Assembly (NCBI RefSeq): GCF_001659605.2 | Contig: NC_035174.2 | Coordinates: 5,024,389 to 5,088,388 of the forward strand | Length of the DNA stretch: 64,000 nucleotides | Direction: 5' to 3' | From: Manihot esculenta | Lineage: Eukaryota > Streptophyta > Magnoliopsida > Malpighiales > Euphorbiaceae | Shown: one piece after another, positions 44,813 through 55,979 of the stretch | Layout of the letters: each line of letters opens with the position of its first letter | Position numbering within the stretch: position 1 is the first letter of the stretch | Notes under the pieces: generated by a model | What the model was told of the DNA's origin: nothing | The model's input: the letters and a program-made list of their open reading frames with translations, nothing else | Database searches by the model: none | Made by a program: the position numbers and the translations under genes

Positions 44813-46765
44813 AAATTAAAATAATTTTAAAAAAATTAATAATTATATTAATTTATGCATTGAATTTTTCCTATACTTGAAATTACAGTGTTATCTTATT
44901 ATATCATGTAAGTTATAATATATTAATTAAAATTTAATAAAATTTATAATTTAATTTTTATTATTTTAATAATAAATAATTTAATTTTAAAATTTTGTTT
45001 TATTAATAAAAAATTATTTTATAAAATATCACTATTTTTTATTTTTTAAAATAAGAATTTAAATTATTTTTTAATATTTAATAAAATTTAATATTTTTAT
45101 TTTATATTAAAAATAGATAAAAATTAATAAAAAATTATTTCTAACCATAATAACTATTATTTTTTAATATGTGTGATAAAATAAAATAAATAAAAATTAT
45201 GAACAGAAAAAATATTTCTATTTTAAATTAAAGCTGCATTCTTCTTCTACTTTGATGTCATTCTGTAATTAATTTATCATTTAATACATTTAATCCTATT
45301 GGTGGCAGGATATGAAAAGTCTTAGCCGAACGTAACATCATCTAAGAATTAGATACCTCAACTTTGTGTGTATTTTTAATTTGATAATTTTATTTCATTT
45401 TTTTTATTAAAACTATAGAATAGTATTTGTTGGGTTCAGTTCCTAATTAAAAATCTTAAAATAAAAAATGATTTATAAAAATATCAATGAAACTAAAATC
45501 TTTACAATCCTATTTAAAACTATCTGAATGTTGATTTGAGTGTAATTTAATATAGTATTTTTTTTAAAAAAAATATTATTTTAATATAAATATAACAATA
45601 ATAATATATTTATTAATTTCAGTAAAGCGTAGCTGGATAAGATAGTTTCCTTCTAGACGAGACCCCCTGAAATTTCTCCTTTCCCATTTCAATAATGTTT
45701 TTTCCTGGTGCTTCGGCAAGCACCTAAGTCAACATCGACTTGCCACCAACCCCTCCCTGTAGACGACATCAATGAGCATTAAAAGCGTTAAGAACGTTGA
45801 ATTAGAGTTTGGATTTATGGTAATCTCTCTTCCTTATCCATCAAATTTTAATTATTATTTCCTTTTTTTATTTTCCATTTTGTTCTGGCTTCATATTTGG
45901 TTATTATTAAACAAGCATGGTAGACTTTTGATAAGATTGTTCAAATCGCTGCAAATGAAAAATTATGAAAAGAAAAAAATAATTTCGGAGAACCGAATTA
46001 GTATAGATAAATGAAGCTGCTTGATCCATATTAAGTGTAATCCGAGAGAGCCGCACTTAAAAAATAGCTTACGAATACTGAATTTTTATGAAATTTCATG
46101 TTTAATTCTTAATATATATATATATATATATATATGATGGAGAAATTTCTTATGCATTCATTATATGGTTTCTACGTATTTAATTTTAAGAGTGATATGC
46201 AAAATAGAAAGAAAAAAAAAGATCAGGGATCTATTTAATGTATCCGATAAATACCTTTCAATTTTTAAGTAAGATTCGTGAATTAGAGTAATAATGATAA
46301 GTGAAAAATATAAAAAAATAAAATAAATGAAGAAAATGGAAAAGAAGTTGGAAAAAAAATAGAGAGGGAGAGAGCCTCCCTCCTCGAGAGGGAGAAAACC
46401 CCATCATGGTCTGCTGGAGAAGAAAAAAAAGGAGAAAAGCCCTTCCCGTTTGTCAAATTACTTTTTAGTGAAAAGTGTTGGCATATTCTTTAAGGTATTT
46501 TTAAGTGGGTCTATTTTTAATTAAAATAATATTTATATATTTATATATTATCAATATATATATATATAAAAGAATATTATAATTCTTAATAAAATTTTCT
46601 AAGAAATTAAAAGGGCTTCAGACAGGAACATAAACTGAATTTCTCAAATGCTTAGATAAATAGTTTGATATTATGTTTTAGAGCTTGAGCGTGGGGCTCA
46701 CTTTGCATTGATCATGACCACAGCTGCATACGGCCAACGCTCCAGGCAGCAGTAGTAACTAATTA
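44813..46765. other. Intergenic, no gene seen
   Basis: AT-rich, with a TA microsatellite at about 46111-46134 and another near 46554-46567. A short GAGAGGGAG/CTCCCTC inverted repeat lies near 46362-46393. No coding content recognised. Confidence 0.5.
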
Positions 46766-48996
46766 TTAAACTACTTCAGCAGGCACATCTCCTGGGATTC
46801 TGGAACCATATACTGTAACCCTGGCCTTCTTTGCCTAAGAGAATCACAAAAAAAATTAGATAAAAAAAAAATCATGTGGTTAACTTAAAGATGGCGTTAA
46901 AAGGAAAGACATTTACGTACTTCCTGGTCCCAATCAGTGTGCATGGTGATGGCTAAAAGCAAAAGAGCTTGCACAGAACTACCACATGTGATTCCCATCC
47001 AAAGTCCCTGCAACAATTAACCTCAAAGAAATTAATCCAAGAACAACAATACTCTTAAAGAAGTAATAATCTTACCATTCCTCCAAAGTGGAACAGAAAA
47101 GTCAGCACTAGAGCAGAAGGTAGGCCGACAAGGTAATAAGCTCCTAAGTTTATACATGCACCAAGTTTTTGCCACCCACAGCCTCTTGCAGTACCTAGGT
47201 TTTGGCAAAGACATCGAGTTTTAAAAAAGGTCTATAGTAATGTATTTGTATTTCAGATATGAAATTTCTAAATGGTTATGCCAGTGTTGAACCTGAGAGC
47301 ACAGCCTGCATCCCATCCATGAAGTTGGATAATGCAAGCACTGGCAATACAGACGCCAAATATCTTACAACTTCCTTTTCGTTAGTGTACAAGAAGCCCC
47401 AAACGTTCCTCGCTGCAACTAGAGCTAAGCCGAGGGACAAACTCTCCGCAACTGCCAAGAATATAACAATCCGTACTGCTAAACATGCAGCATCAGGTCT
47501 CCCGGCGCCCAACTCATTTGAAACTCTTGTGCTTTAAGCAAGAAAAGTAAACGAAACAGGAAATTGAAGGCAATCATAATTTATCAAAACAGTTATGCTA
47601 TACCGGCCCATAATCGGCAAAAATCCAAACATTGCTGCTATAATCGGGTTAGGATTAATATGTCCTTGTGTATATTACCTCACAGCACTACCAAGGCCAA
47701 AGGGGATTCTGAATACCACAGAACTCGTATTCAAGCTGCAGAATTTACTATATTAGAGAATAGGAAATTATGGCAATATCTTTGAATTTTTAGACTTTCT
47801 TTTGTTGTCAAAGGTGCATAAGTGAATAGAAAATTACGTGCCAATGATGTGTTCAAACCTGATGCTCATCATTGACAATTGTAGTTTCGGATTTGGAAGC
47901 AGGCCTGATATAATAACTAAAAACTCATACGACCAGAATTCCAAGCTGATATACCGAAATAGACAAATTATATATAATGACAGAAAAAAGAAAGAAAAAG
48001 AAAAATCAAAGTTGTGGAATTGACTCACCAAACCATGAGAGCTGAAGGTATTCCTAATTTAAGAAAACTAAGTAGATCTTTGGTTCCTGCCCTGGAGAAA
48101 CCTGTCCAAGTATGTTTACATGTTGGAGAAAACTTGATATAGATAGCTAAAATGAACACATTGATGCAGTAAGAGATTGCAATAGACAGGGCAGCCGCTT
48201 TGTTGCCAAAGCCGAATCTAAAGATGAAAGTCCAGCAAATGAGAACATGGACCAAACTTGTGATGCCAGTACTTAACACCAATGGCAAAACAATGTTCTG
48301 TGTTTGCAGGAATCTAGACTGGCATTGAAGGAGGCCATATGGAACAATGGCAGGGATCAACCACCGTGCATAGATTCCCGAGTGGATTGAAATTTGTGGG
48401 TCTTGATTGAGGCCTATGAAAATCTGGCCTGTGAAAACCCAAATAAATGATATAGGGATGCTTGTAAGTACAAGAACGAGCATAGCCCTTTGCAAGTGCA
48501 CACCAAGCATATGGAACTGTCGTGCTCCATAGGCTTGCCCACAGAATGTCTCCAGTGCACTTCCCATTCCCAGCTATCATCACAGGCCAAAAAAATTATT
48601 AGAGAAAATTAACCAGTTTCTAAAATCTAAGGAATGGATGTGCTACTTTATGATCATATATATCTACACACTCTTTACGATCAATAAATGCACCTACAAT
48701 AAGGAGAATAAAGATGCTACCATGAGAGCAAAACCAGTAACTCCAGCAAATGAAGTAGCCATTGAAGCACTTGAAAGAGAGAGCTCTCCGAGATGGCCTA
48801 CAAACATGACGGAGATCATCTGTAGACTGTATTGCAAGAAACTGACAAGCACTAGTGGCCCTGCCAAGTTCATTTGCTTCTTCAGTTCAGAAATTATCTC
48901 TGCTTTTTCATAGCATTTCTTGGCTGGCTCAATACCATTTTCAGAGTTTGAAATTAATGGGGATTCAAGGGAACTCTTGAAGGCTTCTGCATCCAT
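46766..48996 (-). CDS. DTX: MATE efflux transporter (DETOXIFICATION family), eight exons
   Basis: A cation-coupled multidrug and toxic compound extrusion carrier, moving metabolites or xenobiotics out of the cytosol. Exons on the minus strand: 48996-48721, 48573-48029, 47945-47859, 47735-47679, 47531-47293, 47194-47076, 47007-46921, 46834-46766. All introns are GT-AG and phases join to 492 residues, normal for plant DTX proteins with twelve membrane segments. Signatures include GPLVLVSFLQYSLQMISVMF with VGHLGEL (membrane helix 1), ALETFCGQAYGA, VCLEFWSYEFLVI, GLLPNPKLQLSMMSI, RIPFGLGSAVSTRVSNELGA, and CGWQKLGACINLGAYYLVGL. The N-terminus (about 35 residues) is hydrophilic and cytosolic. The substrate cannot be told from sequence. 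Confidence 0.95.
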
Positions 48997-48999
48997 CTT

Positions 49000-50199
49000 T
49001 CCTCTTGCTTGAAATCTCAGGATATGAGCTTAGTTGATGAAGCAGCCTCTTAAAGTAGACACCAGCACTTAAAAGGGGGGTTTCTTCTGGCAATCGATTA
49101 GTTGGTCATATTGGATGCTTCTCTTTTCATTTTTGGTGGGGTAAATGAGATTTCAAGAGGCTTGTGTCCCTGCCAGCTGCCGCTGCGGATTATCGGATCT
49201 AACGCCTTTTAATTTTTATTAATAATTTTGTCCCTGTAACTCTTAAGCAACATAATCCAACTCTTAACACTGTTTTATTCTTAATACATTAGTTAATTTT
49301 TTATTTGATAAGGGATAAGAGATTGGGATTAGATCCAAAACTTTTTAAAGTTAAATTTGATGTACTTACATCGAATTAAATTTACGAGTTCTAATATATT
49401 AATTAATTTAATTTACTTTGTGAGATTTGACTTCGATTTTTATTATATTTTAAAATAATATGCATATTATAAACACTTAGTGCATTTTTATAAGTTTTTA
49501 CTTGATGAGTTTTTAAAATGTGTTTTTGTTTAATATAATATTTTACAAGATTTTTTTGCTATTTATGTAAATTTTTCTTTTTTTAATAATAATTAATTTA
49601 ATATGAAAAACATAAAGATCTCTTTTTAAAGAAAAGAATTTTAAATTGATGACGTGAGAATGTTTGTACTTTAGTTTTAGTGTTGTAGAAGGAAGCCAAA
49701 GCCACAAAAGCTGTTTTCTTCTTCTTCTTCTTCTTTTTTTTGGTTTTTGTTTTTTACGTCCCTCGCCAGCTTCATGATTATTGAAATTGTAGGATTCAAA
49801 GAGTTGATAGAATGTGTATATCAGTTGGTTTCTTAATATAATCAACTGTGTTTAAATGTATAATTTATTATATATGATATTGTTAATTGGGTTCATTGAA
49901 AATGGGTTTTGGAGAGTGTGCAACTACCAAAAGTCAGGCAATTGCAGCACTAATTGAAGATGTAAGAGAAGACAACAACGCGTTTGACCTGGACATGGAC
50001 GTGGATGGTCTTAAACTGCAATTGCTGGTGCTTGACATGGACCTATCTGTCATAAGCCTGGTTTTGTTGATTGAACACGTGGTACAGATTCTACACGTTA
50101 TCATTAATTTTTTAACAGAAATTGGAAATTTTTCTATTTATGATATTGAATCCTGATTTGTATGCTTGTGAAGTAACCATAAATGTTTTAAATAAATAA

Positions 50200-50241
<42 letters not shown>

Positions 50242-50400
50242 GTCATAGGCTGTTAAAAGTTCAGCACGCATCTTCTGGACAAGTCTGCTCCATACTAATA
50301 TATTTCAGACAGTTATTTTATAAATACATGGTAATTCACTAAATGGCTTATTGTGGATTAAGAATTTTGAGAATTATATTTGTGAATTTAGAGTTGAAAG
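49000..50400. other. Promoter side of the MATE gene; intergenic
   Basis: AT-rich with a TA microsatellite at about 50199-50235 and a CTT run at about 49719-49734. Short frames such as 49887-50156 show no recognisable domain. Confidence 0.45.
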
Positions 50401-50449
50401 TAAAAGTTTTAAATATTCTGTTACATAGCAATGAAAAATTGTGCTTGGT

Positions 50450-50640
50450 ACATTTGTAAAATGCGCAAGAGAGTAGCACCTATCAAAGAAACACTAGCCG
50501 TGATACTTATTAAAAAAGTGTCATCCTTAACGCTTCTCAAAAAAGCACCAAGCGCCTAGCGCTTATTAAAAAAGCGTCTAACAATTATAAAAAAGTGTCT
50601 AAGTGTTGGGTGCTTGGCTCTCTATTCTCGCCTTACCACT
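50450..50640. repeat. Degenerate short repeats (AAAAAAGYGTCTAA type)
   Basis: A run of irregular 25-30 bp units containing CTTATTAAAAAAG and GTGTC or GCGTC or GCACC. They may be part of a transposon end. Confidence 0.4.
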
Positions 50641-51369
50641 TTTTTTTGTGAATTTTTTTTTAATATTAAAGAAGTCTAGTACTTGCTAAATAAGTATCAC
50701 GTTCTAATAATTGCTGTAGGCAATCATTCAAAATTGGTTTTATAATTTTTTTAAAAGTAAAATTAAAATATCAAAAGATTTAATTATTATTTTAATATAT
50801 TTAATTATTATTAAACTTAAAATTTATTAAAATCCCATAGATTTAATTATTATAAAAAAATAATAATGAAAATAATGATCTGAATAAATTTAAATTAACA
50901 AATAAGAATAATATTAATAAAAATTAAATTCAATTATATAAATTTGATAATAATAATATTTTGAATCACCTTTAATGATGACTATGTAGATAACTATCTG
51001 TACAATAATGTCGTAGTCTCCTCTCTTAAGGGTGCCTTATATTGTACTAACGCCCATCAAATGATGGCCCCTGTTGAGTCTCCTCAAAATCTCCAACATC
51101 ATTGTCAGCTATAGATAGATTTAAATCAGGAGGTTGAGATCAAGATCTTGAACTCTCCCCAACAACCGGATCTTGAATTGTAGAGCCAAAATCCTTTGAA
51201 TAAGGAGTTGAGGAAAATAATTCAGGAAAATCTGAAGAAAATAAGTTAAGTCGGCTTGAGGGATCATCCAGTGATTATCGAGAGAATGCAGGAAAAATAG
51301 ACTCTGATGAAGTATGTGTCTGTGCAGGAGAGAAGAAGTCGAACGATGTGCTAGCCATGCCTTCCCATC

Positions 51370-53691
51370 TAGTCTAATCGTAATTGTAAGGAGTTAGAGT
51401 AAATGACGGAAAAGACATAGAAGAATGCCTTGGTGCCTTTCCTGTATCCTGACCCTGATAATCATCTTCATAAGTGGGCACGTGTGAAGATTGGTTCAAT
51501 TCCGTGTATGAGCAGTATGGATAGAATGCAACTAGTGATAGTATCTGCATAACACTAGAGTCTGGCGTAGGTCGTGAAATCTCCATCTCTCTTGATGGCT
51601 TGGTAGTTTGGCGATAATGTCGTGGAGGGTTCCTAGAGGCTGAGGGCGTGTCATGTATATTATCTGGAAATGGTTGGAAAGGGGGCCGGCTATAGAAGTG
51701 ATATTTGGGAAATACGATCAAACATTTAAAGTGTATGAAACATCGAATTGACTACACTTTTAATCTTATCCATTGTCGGGTGACGAACTTCACTCGTCCA
51801 TAAGCGGCAATTCTCCAGACCATCCTCCTATAAAATGTATTTATTAAGATATCAATATGAAAACTTAAATATTGTAGTTATTTTTATAATTAATAAAGAA
51901 ATACAATGTTACCATAAAACTAATTGACGCACCCTTTTGAGACACCCACCAATGTGCAATCCTTTTGTACCATTCCATTTATTATGAATAGAAATGTAAA
52001 GGCTGGGTTAGAGGATTGCTGCTGACAATCCGTTGGTGCCTTAATTCTCAGAGCGCTATCCAGTGTTGATGTTCGGTTATCCAGTTTGAGGTCGAAGATA
52101 TTAATTTTATTCCGTGCATATCATCTGTTTAACGTGGTGGTGGTGGAACGGGTTGAGCTAACCCAAACTATCGCAATACTCTGTCAAGTTGATGCCACTC
52201 TAGAACTTGAAAACAAATAAGTGGCACAACCGATCGTCATATTTGTCTTCCTTGTAGACAATAATCTGGCATAGCATCCACCACATCATCAGAGTGTTGC
52301 TCCTATAAAAACTACATAGATAAAATAATATAAAAGGTCAAAATTTATTATTTGGAATTGACATGTAATTAAAAGGTTAAGAATAGTTACCTCTCTGGCT
52401 TCTATGCGGTCTAGTTGGTACCGAAGTTACACTAGTATATGCGTTGTAACTTCGATAATAATTCTAGCATTGATCCACCTATACGGTATGTTGTTTTCAA
52501 TTATTAATAAGATGTTGGATTTAATACTATAGTTGTAAAATAAAACAGTATAACATTAGGATATAATACGAACCGGTTGCCTATTAGTGTATCTGGAATT
52601 GGATCTATCTGGGAGATAGTTGGTGCAATTGTTTTTATTCTGTTTCAGGCCCAAATCTGTAAAATATACAGTGCGCCGCCCATTTGCTGCACTTGTGGTG
52701 ATGTAGCTCTACATAGCTCTTTATAAAGCCAAGCAAGGCACATTGTACCGCAACTATATTGACCTATTGTGTTGAAATTTGCTAGTAGTGGTAAAAACAT
52801 TATATTGACCCTGTGAGCATATCTATCTACAAACAGTGATCCACTTATTAGTCGTAATATGAATGCCCTAGCATGCCTTTGAATAGTAATATTATCGGCG
52901 TAATCTAGAATGTGGTCAAAGTTATCCCTTAACTAAGTCAGTGCAAGTGAATTATTCTTCATTACATCTCGATCCGGGACTAACCCTAGCAAACCTTGAC
53001 ATAATAATTGTTAAGACTGTCCTGTAGACCCAATAACAACGTTGCCATCAATAAACAAATCAAATATCATTCTCATATCCTGAAGTGTAATAGTACACTT
53101 TTGATAAGATAACATGAAAGTATGTATCTGTGGTCTCCATCTCTCAATCAAAGCCGTAATGAGGTGGTAATCTAAGTGGAAGAAGTCTAGTTGAATCGGT
53201 CCATAAAATCTACTAGCACGAAGATATGGGATGAGTTTGTCATCGATATCATGACCATGTAATACACCAGTGGATCATCGACATGTGATTAGACCAGCAT
53301 CATGTGGCTCATTCCACACGTCTTGGGACCTATGAGATTGCTGCAAAGGTAGCACTAAAGTATCACGTGGTCCCGGATTGATGAAAACTCTACTATCATG
53401 TGGGGGCCTGTAGATCATCGACATGTGATTAGACTAGCATCATGTGGCTCATTCCACACGACTTGGGACCTATGAGATTGCTGCAAAGGTAGAACTGAAG
53501 TATCACGTGGTCCTGGGTTGATGAAAACTCTATTGTCATGTAGGGCCTATAGATCATCGACATGTGATTAGACCAGCATCATGTGGCTCATTCCACACGA
53601 CTTGGGACCTATGAGACTGCTGCAAAGGTAGCATTGAAGTATTATGTGGTCCTGGACTGATGAAAACTCTACTGTCATGTGGGGCCTCCAT
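51370..53691 (-). pseudogene. Decayed plant-mobile-domain (MAIN-like) gene
   Basis: On the minus strand from about 53276 the frame reads HGHDIDDKLIPYLRASRFYG, then HLDYHLITALIERWRP, HTFMLSYQKCTITLQDM and DLFIDGNVVIG. This is the plant mobile domain found in MAIN/MAIL proteins and in Mutator-type elements. Later pieces (HARAFILRLISGSLFVDR, FNTIGQYSCGTMCLAWLYKE) continue the domain across a stop. The C-terminal part (51721-51374) is a proline- and serine-rich tail with PTYEDDYQGQD. Stops and intron-like gaps break it, and the N-terminal part has been triplicated (53273-53691). No intact product is expected. It is probably transposon-derived. Confidence 0.75.
53273..53691. repeat. Three tandem ~139-bp copies of the MAIN-like N-terminal exon
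   Basis: GATCATCGACATGTGATTAG starts the units near 53273, 53413 and 53552. Each encodes, on the minus strand, SLLPLQQSHRSQ-type and WNEPHDAGLITCR residues ending in a stop. Confidence 0.88.
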
Positions 53692-53739
53692 TCTTGCAAA
53701 GGGTTATTAGAACTGTCAATTCACGTGTCAATTATTACT

Positions 53740-54190
53740 TTTGCTGCAAATGGTGAAGAAATAAGAAGTTGAAAAATCAAAGTGAATTCACATGGCAAGT
53801 ATTACTTTTAGTGAAAGTGACAAAGACAAAAGATAGAAGTGAACTGTCAAGTCACACAACAATTATTTCTTTTGGTGCAAGTGATAAAGACAGAAAATAA
53901 AATTGAACTGCTAAGTCACATGACAAGTATTACTTTTAGTGCAAGTGATAAAAACAGAAGATGGAAGTGAACTGTTAAGTCACATGGTAATTATTTCTTT
54001 TGGTACAACTGATAAAGACAGAAGATGACATAATGGTTAAGTCACATAACAAGTATTACTTTTAGTGCAAGTGATAAAGACAAAAGATGGAAGTGAATTA
54101 TTAAGTCACATGGTAATTATTTCTTTTGGTGTAAGTTATAAAGACAGAAAATGAAAGTGAACTGTTAAGTCACATGGCAATTATTGTTAG
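53740..54190. repeat. ~60/120-bp tandem repeat
   Basis: Units with AAGTCACATG, ATTACTTTTAGTGCAAGTGA or ATTTCTTTTGGTGCAAGTGA, TAAAGACAGAAGATGGAAGT. The two alternating forms of about 60 bp make a dimer of about 120 bp, repeated about four times. Confidence 0.85.
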
Positions 54191-54239
54191 TAAAAAAAAT
54201 TTTCTATATATACTGAATTATGCATTTGCTAAGGATGGT

Positions 54240-54815
54240 GGCACAAATACAATGAATGGTAGTTCTTCATACCATAGGAATTATCGACTATGGATGCTAC
54301 CTACATTTAATAACGACTATATTTGAGAGAGAAATTGATAGGCGAGAGTATTACGCCAGGCTATATCATGAATGAGCTTATCGCATTGAGGAGTCGCACA
54401 ACCTTGTCATTGATCACTGTCAGCTTAATGCCCCAATTGTCAAGCGTTATTCAATAACAATGATAAAAAAACATCATTCGCACATATGAGATTACGTTAA
54501 GTAGGATTTGTGAAGAGAATAATCGGCTAATGATACGCAGATGTAGGTATTATATGCTAGGTCTTGCTAATGAACAAGTATATATTAATGGTCACTCATT
54601 GTCGGAAGTGCATCATTCGCACATATGAGATTACGTTAAGTAGGATTTGTGAAGAGAATAATCGGCTAATGATACGCAGATGTAGGTATTATATGCTAGG
54701 TCTTGCTAATGAACAAGTACATATTAATGGTCACTCATTGTCGGAAGTGGAGATAAATAATATAATGTCATCTCCTATATACGTATCAGATATTGATATG
54801 TCTGATGAGAAGTAA
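54240..54815 (+). pseudogene. Unknown broken coding-like segment
   Basis: Pieces such as EIDRREYYARLYHE, ESHNLVIDHCQLNAPIVKRY and (last frame) ICEENNRLMIRRCRYYMLGL, ending in SPIYVSDIDMSDEK, look protein-like but lie in different frames. The segment next to the MAIN-like gene may be another part of the same transposon. No family recognised. Confidence 0.3.
54472..54749. repeat. Near-perfect 139-bp tandem duplication
   Basis: 54472-54610 and 54611-54749 differ at a single base (GTATATATT against GTACATATT), so the duplication is recent. Confidence 0.95.
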
Positions 54816-55102
54816 TGTAATATTGTAATGCCACTTTTTAATGGAAATAAGGACGTCATTATGTTTGGTTGTTAATCAATATGTAAGTAACTAAACAACT
54901 TTTTCATAAAACTAATAAATCAAACACAAATATTTAAGGTTACACTTAATGGTGTGCCTACATAATTACCATCACTAATTCTCATAAGATATTTCAGTAT
55001 CTATTTTACTTTTGTTTTGAAAAATTCTCTATTTAATCTAATAGCTATTTTGTTATTCTCCTCACGAATTTGATAAAGTGTGTAATGTATTTATTTAATA
55101 TT

Positions 55103-55661
55103 GGGAAAATTATTTTGTAGTCCCTGAGGTTTAACGTAATTAACACTTCTGTCCCTCTATTTTGGCGACCCAACACTTAAGTCTCTCACTTTCTCTTCCG
55201 TCCAAATTCGTAGTCCTTCCGTCCAAAATAGCCGTTTGGGACACGTGAATCGACAAAATTAACCCTCTTCTTCTTTTTTTTCTTCTTCTTCTTCTTCTTC
55301 TTCTTCTTCTTCCTACCCAGCAACTTTTTCTTCTTCTTCTTCTTCTTTCTTCTTCTTCTTCTTCTTCTTCTTCCTACCCAGCAACTTTTTCTTCTTCTTC
55401 TTCTTCTTCTTCTTCTTCTTCTTCTTCTTCTTCTTCCTACCCAGCAACTTTTTCTTCTTCTTCTTCTTCTTTCTTCTTCTTCTTCTTCCTACCCAGCAAA
55501 TTTTTCTTCTTTTTTCTTCTTCTTCTTCTTCTTTCTTCTTCTTCTTCTTCTTCTTCTTCTTCTTCTTCTTCCTACCCAGCAACTTTTTCTTCTTCTTCTT
55601 CTTCTTTCTTCTTCTTCTTCTTCTTCTTCTTCTTCTTCTTCTTCTTCTTCTTCTTCTTTCT

Positions 55662-55708
<47 letters not shown>

Positions 55709-55969
55709 TTCTTCTTCTTCTTCTTCTTCTTCTTCTTCTTCTTCTTCTTCTTCTTCTTCTTCTTCTGGAATTTCACATTGAAAGAAGGGTATTTTTGGAA
55801 AAAATCATCACATCCCACTTTTGACTCTTTGACCAAACGGTTTAAATGGACGGAAGGACTACGAATTTGGACGGAAGAGAAAGTGAGGGACTTAAGTGTT
55901 GGGTTACCAAAATAGAGGGACAGAAGTGTTAATTACGTTAAACCTCAGGGACTAAAAAGTAATTTTCCC
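55103..55969. mobile_element. Mutator-type MITE with CTT-microsatellite interior
   Basis: The ends GGGAAAATTA and its inverse complement start terminal inverted repeats of about 150 bases (55103-55255 with 55815-55969). The 9-bp target duplication TTTAATATT is perfect (55094-55102 and 55970-55978). The interior is almost entirely a CTT repeat. No protein is encoded; long lysine/glutamate frames here are artefacts of the microsatellite. Confidence 0.93.
55268..55764. repeat. (CTT)n microsatellite with spaced CCTACCCAGCAAC inserts
   Basis: About 500 bases of CTT/TTC. The insert CCTACCCAGCAA recurs at about 55313, 55374, 55437, 55488 and 55571, so the left part is a minisatellite of about 50-80 bp units built on the microsatellite; the right part is pure CTT. 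Confidence 0.95.
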
Positions 55970-55979
55970 TTTAATATTT

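Noticed and set aside
55313..55836. Long lysine- and glutamate-rich minus-strand frames
   Set aside because: They are translations of the CTT microsatellite inside a MITE, not genes.
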